Shown here one piece after another: positions 7,390-15,129 of a DNA stretch of 64,000 nucleotides. Source of the stretch: Microthrix sp041394405. GTDB taxonomy: Bacteria > Actinomycetota > Acidimicrobiia > Acidimicrobiales > Microtrichaceae. A model generated the notes under the pieces. That model was not told the origin of the DNA. It ran no database searches and was given only the letters and a program-made list of their open reading frames with translations. The stretch is from NCBI GenBank assembly GCA_041394405.1, contig JAWKIF010000006.1:1240001-1304000 (forward strand), read 5' to 3'. The position numbers were made by a program, and so were the translations under genes. Every line of letters begins with the position of its first letter. Positions within the stretch are counted from its first letter, which is position 1.

Positions 7390-8891
7390 CGCTGACGCAT
7401 GCTCCCGCACCGAGCCCTGACCGGGCTGGCCTGGAAGTGCACCTGAGCGTTCGTCGGGCGGCCTCGCCTGATCGATACTCCGTCCCCACGCTGGACGATG
7501 ACTTCGGGTTCCTGAGCGAGTCGCGTGTGGTGCGCGCCGCCACCGAACTGGCCGACGGCCCCCGCAAGGGCATCATGCGGCTCGTCGTGGTTTGCGTCGC
7601 CCTGCCGCTGCTGCTGGTGATCATGGCCAAGGTGGCCGGGTTCGTCCACGATCCCGTGCTGAGGGCCTACGGCATGACCGTTTCGGTCGGCACGCTGGGC
7701 ATCATCTACCTGTCGCTGGTCCGCTACAAGGACCTGGGCGCGGCGCCGTTGGATCTGTGTTCGGACCTGCCCAAGGTGTCGTTCCTGGTGGCCGTCAAGA
7801 ACGAAGAGGACATCATCTCCGACTGTGTGTGGTCGATGGTGCGCCAGGACTACCCCAACCTCGAGATACTGGTCGCCAACGACGGGTCCACGGATGGGAC
7901 GCTGGCGGCACTGGGTCGGGTCATGGACGTTCGCGATGACGTCCATGTGTTGACCTCCACCGCCTCGAAGGGCAAGAAGCACGCGCTGACCGGGCTGGTG
8001 CAGCACGCCACCGGAGACATCCTGGCCTTTACTGACAGCGACTGCATCGCGGCGCCGGACGCCATCTCCCGCTGCGTCGCTGCCCTGCTGGCCGACGACG
8101 ACTACGGCGCGGTCAGCGGCCACTCCCGCGCGTTGAATGCCGACCTCAACCTGTGGACCCGAATGCAGGACGTCTGGTACGACTGCCAGTTCAGCGTGTC
8201 CAAGGCCGCCGAGTCCTCCTTCGGGGCCGTGCTGTGCGTCTCGGGGCCCCTCGCCGTGTTCCGCCGGGAGGCGGTCTGGAACTACTTCCCGGCGTGGGCG
8301 AACGACCGGTTTCTCGGTCAGGACTTCCCCTTCGCCACCGATCGCCAACTGACCGGGTTGGTGCTGGGGCAGAAGTGGCGCGGCGCGCATCTGCAGGCCG
8401 AGCATGCGGGCGGGCCCATGTCCACGCCCAGCTACCCGCCACGGCGATGGAAGGTGGGCTATGTCCGCTCTGCCCGGACCCTGACTGCGGTTCCGGAGCA
8501 GTTCAGCCACATCATTCGCCAGCAGATCCGCTGGAAGAAGAGCTTCCTCCGCAACCTGGCCTTCAACGGACCGTATCTGTGGAGGCTGGGACCGGGACCC
8601 GCCACGCTGTTCTACGGCCACGCGCTCTGGGTGGTGGTGGCGCCGGCCATGGCCTTTCGGCACCTGGTGTGGATGCCGCTCGTGGATGGGGCCTGGGTGG
8701 TGGCTGCGCTGTACCTGGCGGGCTCGTTCATCAAGGGCACCGTCTGGGGATTGGTGTATCGGCTTCGCAACAGCGGTTGCTATCGCTGGGTCTACCGGCC
8801 GTTCATGAGCCTGCTCTCCACCCTGGTGTTGTCGTGGCTCATCGTCTATTCGGCCGCCACCGTTCGCAAAGGCGTCTGGTTCCGTGCATGA
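7386..8891 (+). CDS. Processive family 2 glycosyltransferase, hyaluronan-synthase-like
   Basis: 501 residues from a TTG that overlaps the dehydrogenase stop. Two N-terminal helices (~60-110) precede a GT-A domain with NDGSTDG, DSD (D217-S-D219), SGPLAVFRRE, FLGQDFPFATDRQLT and the processive-enzyme signature QQIRW (379-383) followed by KKS. Three or more C-terminal helices follow. The order SGP..RRE, FLGxD..DRxLT, QQxRWxKSF matches class I hyaluronan synthase (HasA) and relatives better than cellulose synthase. Such enzymes polymerise and extrude the chain through their own membrane domain. It sits directly after a nucleotide-sugar dehydrogenase, like hasA with hasB, but the dehydrogenase is of the amino-sugar type, so the polymer is probably not ordinary hyaluronan. 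Confidence 0.85.
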   Translation: MTLTHAPAPSPDRAGLEVHLSVRRAASPDRYSVPTLDDDFGFLSESRVVRAATELADGPRKGIMRLVVVCVALPLLLVIMAKVAGFVHDPVLRAYGMTVSVGTLGIIYLSLVRYKDLGAAPLDLCSDLPKVSFLVAVKNEEDIISDCVWSMVRQDYPNLEILVANDGSTDGTLAALGRVMDVRDDVHVLTSTASKGKKHALTGLVQHATGDILAFTDSDCIAAPDAISRCVAALLADDDYGAVSGHSRALNADLNLWTRMQDVWYDCQFSVSKAAESSFGAVLCVSGPLAVFRREAVWNYFPAWANDRFLGQDFPFATDRQLTGLVLGQKWRGAHLQAEHAGGPMSTPSYPPRRWKVGYVRSARTLTAVPEQFSHIIRQQIRWKKSFLRNLAFNGPYLWRLGPGPATLFYGHALWVVVAPAMAFRHLVWMPLVDGAWVVAALYLAGSFIKGTVWGLVYRLRNSGCYRWVYRPFMSLLSTLVLSWLIVYSAATVRKGVWFRA

Positions 8892-9019
8892 CCGATCCGG
8901 ACGAACCGCCGATCCAGATGCCGAGGCGCAACAGGACGCCGAGCGCGCTGTTGCGGGGAGTTCAGCTGCTCATCCTGGTGCTGGTGGTGGTCGCCGTCGT
9001 GGCAAAGGTGTTCTGGTGA
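8888..9019 (+). CDS. 43-aa single-pass membrane peptide
   Basis: 43 residues, starting at an ATG that overlaps the synthase stop (ATGA). A polar N-terminus (MTDPDEPPIQMPRRNRTPSA) with four basic residues precedes one strong helix (LLILVLVVVAVVAKVFW) that ends the protein. This predicts N-in topology with almost nothing outside. Its place between a processive GT2 and a deacetylase parallels PgaD/IcaD, the small membrane subunits needed by PgaC/IcaA, but it is shorter (those have two helices) and no sequence homology is claimed. Its stop again overlaps a GTG (9016). Tight coupling on both sides favours a real gene. Confidence 0.6.
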   Translation: MTDPDEPPIQMPRRNRTPSALLRGVQLLILVLVVVAVVAKVFW

Positions 9020-10574
9020 GCCGCGGGAGGGTGCTCGCCGTCTCGCCAACCTGGCCGCGCTGGGTGTCCTCGCCGCGGTGTCGGCGGCGGGCATCCGCCT
9101 GGGGGCCCGACCGGGGACGGGAACCACGCCGGGGCTGCAGGCCCAATCGGCGGCGCCCGCTGCATCCCCGAGGATCGACGAACTTGCCGCCGACCTGCGC
9201 GCCACGACCTCCGGCGAGTATCCGCTCATCCTCTCCTACCACGACATCCAGCCCCGGGAGGCGATCCAGGGCGACAGCGCCTACCCCGTCGCGGCCGACG
9301 CGTTCGCCGATCAGATGGCCGTGCTTGACGCGGCGGGGTATCGGTCGCTTGGTGTCGACGATTTCCTTGCCTACCTCGATGGCCATCCCGTTCCGCAACG
9401 GTCGGTGATGATCACGTTCGACGACGGGCCAAACGGTCTGTGGACCCAGGCCGACAAGATCCTCGAGCGAGAGGGTTTGCGTGGCGTGGTGTTTGTCATC
9501 ACCTCATCGGTCGCCTCGTCGTCGTACTACCTGGACTGGAACGAGATCCGAGCGATGTACGCCTCGGGCCGCTGGGAGTTTCAGAGCCACTCCGACGACC
9601 TCCACCAACGGCGGCCGCTGGCTGCGAACGGCCCCGACGTGGCGCCCCTCACCAACCCCCTGTGGCTGCCCGACGAGGCGCGGTCCGAAACGCTCGAGGA
9701 ATGGCGCCGCCGAGTGCACGACGACCTCGAGCGTTCCATTCGATCCCTCGCCCGCCACCGGCTGCCGCGCCCCGAACTCTTCGCCTACCCGTTCTCCGAA
9801 CTCGCCACCGAGGACGAGGCGCGTCCCGCGGTTCCGGTTGAAGCCGTCGCCGGCCTGCTGAACGACTTCTTCGCCGCCTCGCTGATCAACGACCCCGAGC
9901 CCACGCCGGTGCTGTCGACAGATCCCCGCAGCCAGATTCCGAGAATCGAGGTCGTCCGGTCGACCACCCTTGACAACTTCGTCTCCGAGCTCCGCACCGC
10001 ACAACCCGACCCGGCAACCACGCCGCGACCGTTGGAGGAACCCGAGGTGTGGTCCCGCGGGGCCATGGCACCCGGCGTTGCCACCTTCGAAGGGGACGCC
10101 GTCACGCTGGACCCCGACACCGGAGGCTTCGCCCAGATCGACCTGGCGCCACGGTTGCCCCAGTGGGCCGACCACAGCGTCGCAGCCACCGTCGGCCCCC
10201 TCAACCGGCCCAAGTCCACCGACGGCGCTCATGATGTGGAGACCTCGATGCGGGTGCATGCGGGCAGCCCCGACCAGCTCAGCATCGAGGTGGAGTACGG
10301 CGACCTCGCGGTGTACCACGGCTCCGAGCTGCAGTTCCGGCACGAACTTGGAACGTCCAGGTCGGTCCGCATCGAGGCGCGTCCGCGAGGGGACTCGACC
10401 AGCGTGATCGTCGATGGCCGCCGGGTCGGCTCGGTGGACACCGCACCCCATGCCCCGGGAGGGGTGTCGCTGACGGTGCGGCGCGGCGATCGGGCCACGC
10501 AGGAGGTCCCCTCCTTCGGCGATCTGACCATCGAGCGGGTTGCTCCGGCCGACGACCGCGGGGGCGACTCGTGA
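9016..10574 (+). CDS. PgaB/IcaB-like polysaccharide deacetylase with lectin-fold C-terminus; start region frameshifted
   Basis: At least 498 residues (from GTG 9078). The NodB-type domain has LSYHDI, the metal/catalytic aspartates in MITFDDGP (9408-9431) and FQSHSDDLH (9582-9608), whose H-x4-H spacing is that of PgaB/IcaB rather than H-x3-H. The C-terminal ~170 residues look like a jelly-roll glycan-binding domain. The start is problematic. GTG 9016, coupled to the preceding stop, begins VSRGR but is in the wrong frame. The frame leading into the enzyme reads ARRLANLAALGVLAAVSAAG, a good signal/anchor sequence with no start codon of its own. One missing base near 9020-9033 would join them. 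The reported start assumes that; as written, translation could begin only at 9078. Confidence 0.75.
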
Positions 10575-11350
10575 ACCGGGTGGGCGTGCTGCTCGGCGTG
10601 GCCGGCGTTCTGGTGACGGGCACGTTGCTGTCGGCCGGGGTGATGCTGCGCGACCCGGCGACCCAGGAGAGGTCTGACCAGCCGGTCACCTACGGGTTCG
10701 ACGGCCGTGCCGGGCTCATGACCAACGAGTACGCGCACTGGAATCCCAGCGACCCAAAGCGCACGGCGGCGCGCGACTGGGTGATGACCAGCGGCTCGGT
10801 CTTTCGACGCGACGGGCACGCCTGGACGGGGGAGCTCGATGACATCTCGCCCGACGTGGCCTCCGAGCGGAGCACCAATTCGGCGGTGTTTCGTCTCTTC
10901 ACCAGGCGGAGCGACTGGCGGAACACCAGCGTGACGATCCGATATCGCGTGTTGTCGCGCCGGGATCAGGACGCCCATGACTACGACGGGCTGCACCTGC
11001 TGCTGCGGGCCCGGCAGTCCACCCACTTCTATTCCGTCAGCCTTGACCGCCGCGACGGCGAGGCGGTGGTCAAGCGAAAGCTCCCGGGAGTCGACGACGA
11101 CCCCTACGAGACCCTGGCTGCGGCGCCGCTGGTCAACCAGATGGGCAGGTGGCGTACGGCGGTGGTGCGCCTGGAGGACCTCTCCTCGGGGGCGGTCGCC
11201 ATCGACGTGTCCGTCGACGGCCAACAGGTGCTCGGCGTCCTCGATCACGGCTTGGGGGGCAGGGGCCCGCTGCGCGACGAGGGCCAAATCGGGGTGCGCG
11301 GTGACAACACCGAGTTCGAGCTGTCCTCGGTTGAGGTGGCACCGCTGTGA
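10571..11350 (+). CDS. Secreted lectin/LamG-fold protein, hypothetical
   Basis: 259 residues from a GTG overlapping the deacetylase stop (GTGA). An N-terminal helix (VGVLLGVAGVLVTGTLLSAGV) is a signal or membrane anchor. The rest resembles the concanavalin-like/DUF1080 jelly roll: YGFDGR, WVMTSGSVFRRDG, then FRLFTRRSDWRNTSVTIRYRV, LLLRARQSTHFYSVSLDRRDG, a regularly spaced strand pattern and a final EGQIGVRGDNTEFELSSV. The same fold seems to form the C-terminus of the preceding deacetylase (similar end DGRRVGSVD...FGDLTIERV), so one may derive from the other. A role in binding or modifying the exported polysaccharide is inferred from context. No catalytic residues are identified. Confidence 0.6.
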   Translation: MNRVGVLLGVAGVLVTGTLLSAGVMLRDPATQERSDQPVTYGFDGRAGLMTNEYAHWNPSDPKRTAARDWVMTSGSVFRRDGHAWTGELDDISPDVASERSTNSAVFRLFTRRSDWRNTSVTIRYRVLSRRDQDAHDYDGLHLLLRARQSTHFYSVSLDRRDGEAVVKRKLPGVDDDPYETLAAAPLVNQMGRWRTAVVRLEDLSSGAVAIDVSVDGQQVLGVLDHGLGGRGPLRDEGQIGVRGDNTEFELSSVEVAPL

Positions 11351-11361
11351 GCGCATGCGGA

Positions 11362-11395
11362 CACCAACCACAAGCACCTCGGCACCAACCACAAG
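11362..11395 (+). repeat. 13-bp direct repeat before the surface-protein start
   Basis: CACCAACCACAAG occurs at 11362-11374 and 11383-11395, period 21 bp. The second copy runs into the Shine-Dalgarno AAGGAG (11393-11398). A related CACCACAAGGAGC precedes the deacetylase at 14319. Confidence 0.7.
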
Positions 11396-11403
11396 GAGCC
11401 ACC

Positions 11404-14226
11404 ATGAAGCGGCACCATTCCCGCAACCCGCGATCGATCGCCGATGGCGCGCCCAAGCGCGTCGCTCGGGCGGCCCTGGCCGTGGCCATGGTGGCGTCCG
11501 CCCTGCTCTGGGCGACGGTTGCGCCGTCGTCGGCCGACGGAACGACCCGTCTGGAGCTGACCAAGACCGTGTCCACCACGTCCGTCGAGGTGGGCGACAC
11601 CATGACCTGGACCATCCGCTGGAAGTGCGCATCGATCAACAACACCGACCAGTGCCCTGATGCGTCCATCACCGACACCCTGCCGGGAGGAGTCACCGTC
11701 ACCAACGTGACCCCCTCGGGGGGGCTGGTCGCGGACGTGGCCGTGAGTGGCAACACCGTGACCTGGAGCCTGATCGACGGCCTTGAGTCCGGGAGCACCG
11801 GCACGCTCGCCATCACGGGTACGGCGGCGTTCACCTGTCTGACCGCCCCGGGCACGATCGAGGCAAACCGGGCGGAGTTCACGGTTGGAGGCGCGGTCCC
11901 GATCGTGGCCGAGTCCGCTGCCGTGACCGTCGCCGCCAACGCCGATACCTGTGAGCCGGCGCCGCCGAGCAATGAGCTGGTGAAGATCGAGACCTCTGGC
12001 CGGGTGGTGGAGGGCGGGCAGATCCGTTGGCAGATCAACCTGCCGTCGCGCGACACCGGCTACACCGTCATCGACGTCTGGCCATCGTCGAAGATCTACC
12101 TGGCCGACATCTACTCCAACTGGGTGTTTCTCCAGCAGGCCACTGAGGTCAGCTGCGACGGCGGCTCCACCTGGTCGACCTTCCCTCGACCATGGACCGC
12201 CGACGCCTCGATGTGGACGCCGGGTGCCGCCTGCCGGCTCGGCCCCGCACCCGATGGTTCGGGCATCCCGGTGATCTCCTCGACCGCCGACGAGCCTCTG
12301 CAGTTCCGGCTGGAGGTGCCACGCAATCGGGCCGTGACCTGGGTATTCGCCGGCAAGCTCGACGACTCCTTCGAGCCCGCCGAGGGCCGGTTGCAGAACT
12401 GCGTGGTGGCCGACGCCCCCGACGTCGGGTCCGCCTGCACCACCTCCAGCGTGTCCGATCGGGTTCCCGGGCCCAGGATGGTGAAGTCGTTGTCCGGATC
12501 CACGGCCCAGCCGCTGTTCTTCGACGCCGATCACGACGGCACGTTTGACGCGGGCGAGCCGACCCTGCCCGAACCCGGTGACAACTTCACCCAAGGCCCC
12601 TCGGACCTTGCGTACACGCTGGCCGCCTCGAACTATCGCACCGGCGGTGTCGACCTGGTCGACCCGGTCATCTCCGACCTGTTGCCGCCGGAGCTGAGCT
12701 ACGTCGCGCCGCCAGAGGGGACCAACTTCTGGAAGGTCATGGCGCAGGACAATGCCAAAACGCCTGCGGAGCAGCGCCTTGACGCCCAGCCCGGCTGTTT
12801 GAGCCCGTCGTTCGAGGCCGTCGACGACTTCGCCGGTACCGGACGAACGCTGCTGCGCTGGTCCTTCGACGGTTGCGTCTTGTACCACGCCCAGGTCGAG
12901 TCGACCGTCCTCAACGTGGTGTTCTCGGCCAGGATGTCAGCCGGCCTGGAGGGAGGCACCACCATCTCCAACCAGGCATCGCTTGGTGACCGGGGTCCAG
13001 ACATCGACTACAACACCGCAACCTGCGACCAGGCCGATGGCGGCGTGGTCGTCGATGTGGACGACCGCGACGGCGACGCTGACGACACCGATGCGCGTTG
13101 CGATTCCCAGGTCGTCACGGTGAAGGTGCCCGAGGCTGCCATGTTGGACTCCTCCAAGTGGGTTACCGGCGCGCTGGATACCGAACCCAGCCGATTCCCC
13201 CAGGTGGGTCGCACCTCGGGCGACGCCGACGGATTGGGCCACTACGACTTCTATCTGGAGAACCTGGGCAACGCCACCACCGACAGGGTGGCGGTGGCGG
13301 ACATCCTGCCATCCAGCGGGGACCACATGGTCTTGGCCCGTTCAGTGCTGCGCGGCCCCAACGGCGCCGGCTCGGAGTGGGCGATGAAGCTTGCCGACGA
13401 GGTGGTCGTTGACTACCTGCCGAGGGCAAAGACCAGGCCGGGCACCGCCCGACAGCAGGACTGGTCGCAGGCGGAACCGCTTCGTGGCTCCGACGTCACC
13501 ATTTCCTACGGAGCGTCGGCCAGACCGTGCTACCTCCGAGGTGACGACCTGGATGCGTCCGGCGACGGTCCGGCCGGGTGCGCTCCGGATGGGTTCGCGA
13601 GCAATGCGGCCGGCGCCCGTTCCTTCATCATCGTCATCGACCAGGACCTGGAGCCGTACTCTCAGGATCTCGGACACGGCGCCATGATCCGCATCCAGGC
13701 GGAGGCCGTCGGCGACCCGACGCCTCCGGCGGGGCAGCGCGACGGCCTCGTGGCCTGGAACAGCTTCGCCGTGCAACCCACCACCGCCTCGGGGCTGAAG
13801 CTCCTGGCCACCGAGCCGCTCCAGGTGGGGATCAGGCTGAGCGACCAGCCGAGCACGCCCTCCACCACGGCGCCCGGCGCCACCAGCACGGTTCCCGTCG
13901 GCACGCCGTCGTCGGTCGAGCCACAGCCACCGATCGAAGCGACCTCGACCGTCCCGGGTGCCGTAGCGACTCCCACGACCGCGTCCTCAAGCCCCGCGCC
14001 GCCCTCCGGCAACGGCTCACCACCATCTGACAACGCAGGACCGCCGTCGGCCAATGCCGCAGGCCCGCAGGGGGTTGCGGCAAGTCCGGCCGTCGCAGGG
14101 GCAACCCAGGGCCCCTTGGCGCGTACCGGCACCTCGTCGGCGTTGGCGTTGCTGGCGCTCGCCGCTGTGGTCGCCGGCGCAGCGATGCTGGCCGCAACCC
14201 GCGGGCACCGACAACGCCGCCCCTAG
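11404..14226 (+). CDS. Cell-wall-anchored DUF11-type surface protein with LARTG sorting signal
   Basis: 940 residues. ATG 11404 is preceded at 5 nt by AAGGAG (11393-11398). A GTG at 11347 overlapping the previous stop is in frame but would put a polar stretch before the signal peptide. The signal peptide (ARAALAVAMVASALLWATV...SSA) is followed by repeated DUF11-like beta domains (for example ELTKTVSTTSVEVGDTMTWT, ITDTLPGGVTVTNVTPSGG, ISDLLPPELSYV, VADILPSSGD). A Pro/Thr/Ser-rich stalk comes next, then LARTG (905-909), a hydrophobic helix and a basic tail (RGHRQRRP). That end is a sortase signal of the LAxTG kind used by class E sortases. The protein is probably linked to peptidoglycan and displayed. 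No sortase is in the window. Confidence 0.8.
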   Translation: MKRHHSRNPRSIADGAPKRVARAALAVAMVASALLWATVAPSSADGTTRLELTKTVSTTSVEVGDTMTWTIRWKCASINNTDQCPDASITDTLPGGVTVTNVTPSGGLVADVAVSGNTVTWSLIDGLESGSTGTLAITGTAAFTCLTAPGTIEANRAEFTVGGAVPIVAESAAVTVAANADTCEPAPPSNELVKIETSGRVVEGGQIRWQINLPSRDTGYTVIDVWPSSKIYLADIYSNWVFLQQATEVSCDGGSTWSTFPRPWTADASMWTPGAACRLGPAPDGSGIPVISSTADEPLQFRLEVPRNRAVTWVFAGKLDDSFEPAEGRLQNCVVADAPDVGSACTTSSVSDRVPGPRMVKSLSGSTAQPLFFDADHDGTFDAGEPTLPEPGDNFTQGPSDLAYTLAASNYRTGGVDLVDPVISDLLPPELSYVAPPEGTNFWKVMAQDNAKTPAEQRLDAQPGCLSPSFEAVDDFAGTGRTLLRWSFDGCVLYHAQVESTVLNVVFSARMSAGLEGGTTISNQASLGDRGPDIDYNTATCDQADGGVVVDVDDRDGDADDTDARCDSQVVTVKVPEAAMLDSSKWVTGALDTEPSRFPQVGRTSGDADGLGHYDFYLENLGNATTDRVAVADILPSSGDHMVLARSVLRGPNGAGSEWAMKLADEVVVDYLPRAKTRPGTARQQDWSQAEPLRGSDVTISYGASARPCYLRGDDLDASGDGPAGCAPDGFASNAAGARSFIIVIDQDLEPYSQDLGHGAMIRIQAEAVGDPTPPAGQRDGLVAWNSFAVQPTTASGLKLLATEPLQVGIRLSDQPSTPSTTAPGATSTVPVGTPSSVEPQPPIEATSTVPGAVATPTTASSSPAPPSGNGSPPSDNAGPPSANAAGPQGVAASPAVAGATQGPLARTGTSSALALLALAAVVAGAAMLAATRGHRQRRP

Positions 14227-14230
14227 GCCC

Positions 14231-14253
14231 CGCCTCCCGGGCGCCCGGAGGCG
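14231..14253 (+). terminator. Hairpin after the surface protein
   Basis: CGCCTCC (14231-14237) pairs with GGAGGCG (14247-14253), a 7-bp GC stem with a 9-nt GC-rich loop, five bases after the stop. There is no U-tract. It may end or attenuate transcription before the two deacetylase genes, which have their own ribosome binding sites. Confidence 0.4.
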
Positions 14254-14318
14254 ATCCCGGGCCACCCAAGCGAAGGACAACCCAAGCGCAACGTGCGTAT
14301 CACCACAAGGAGCACACC

Positions 14319-15119
14319 ATGAATGCCACAACCACACGACCTCAGCGGCGGACAACCCGACTCTTGGGCGTTCTCGCCTTGCTCGGGTTCCTCCTCGCGA
14401 TGGGCTGCGTCCCCACCCCGCCCGTCCGCAAGGTGTCGGTCAGCCTGACCTTCGACGACGCCACTCCCGAACACGCGTTGGCGGGCGACCTGCTGGCCCA
14501 GCGGGGTGTGAACGGCACCTTCTTCATCAACTCGGGCCGCATCGGACTACCCGGCTACCTCACGTGGGCCGACGTGGCCAACCTGGCGGGGCAGGGCAAC
14601 GAGATCGGTGGTCACACCGTCGACCACCTGAACCTCACCAGCCTGTCACCGGCCGCCGCAACCGCGCAGGTGTGCGGGGACCGCAACAACCTGGTGGCAC
14701 AGGGCTACACACCGACCTCGTTCGCCTACCCGTTTGCTGCCAACAACCCCACGGTTGAGGCCATCGCAGCAGCGTGCGGCTACACCTACGCCCGCGACGT
14801 GGGCGGATTGAGGACGGCGACGTCGTGCGGGGGCTGTCCGGTGCTGCAGGAGGTGCCGGCTCCTCAGCCGCTCATCCTTCGTACCAACGGTTCGGTGCGC
14901 GCCACGACCACCCTGGAGGAGATGAAGTCGTGGGTCGTGCAGGCCGAGGATTCGGGCCTGACCGGGACGGTGCCGTTCGTGATCCACCGAATCTGCGACA
15001 ACAGCTGCGACACCTACTCCACGTCCCAGGCGCTCCTCGAAGAGTTCATGGACTGGCTGATCGCCCGCGGCACACCGATCAAGACGCTGTCGGCCGCGCT
15101 GACCCCAACCGCGACCTAG
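14319..15119 (+). CDS. Lipoprotein polysaccharide deacetylase (NodB fold)
   Basis: 266 residues. A lipoprotein signal peptide ends in the lipobox LAMGC, so the protein is predicted to be membrane-tethered outside the cell. NodB-type motifs: SLTFDDATPEHA (catalytic/metal Asp pair) and GGHTVDH (H-x3-H metal ligands), then FAYPFAANN. Several cysteines (SCGGCP, CDNSCDT) could form disulfides. AAGGAG at 14307-14312 lies 6 nt before the ATG. It is paralogous to the next gene over its full catalytic domain, with near-identical blocks (AGDLL.QRG, AQVCGDR.NL, CGGCP). Substrate inferred: the glycan made by this locus, or peptidoglycan. Confidence 0.85.
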   Translation: MNATTTRPQRRTTRLLGVLALLGFLLAMGCVPTPPVRKVSVSLTFDDATPEHALAGDLLAQRGVNGTFFINSGRIGLPGYLTWADVANLAGQGNEIGGHTVDHLNLTSLSPAAATAQVCGDRNNLVAQGYTPTSFAYPFAANNPTVEAIAAACGYTYARDVGGLRTATSCGGCPVLQEVPAPQPLILRTNGSVRATTTLEEMKSWVVQAEDSGLTGTVPFVIHRICDNSCDTYSTSQALLEEFMDWLIARGTPIKTLSAALTPTAT

Positions 15120-15129
15120 GCCGGCGCCG

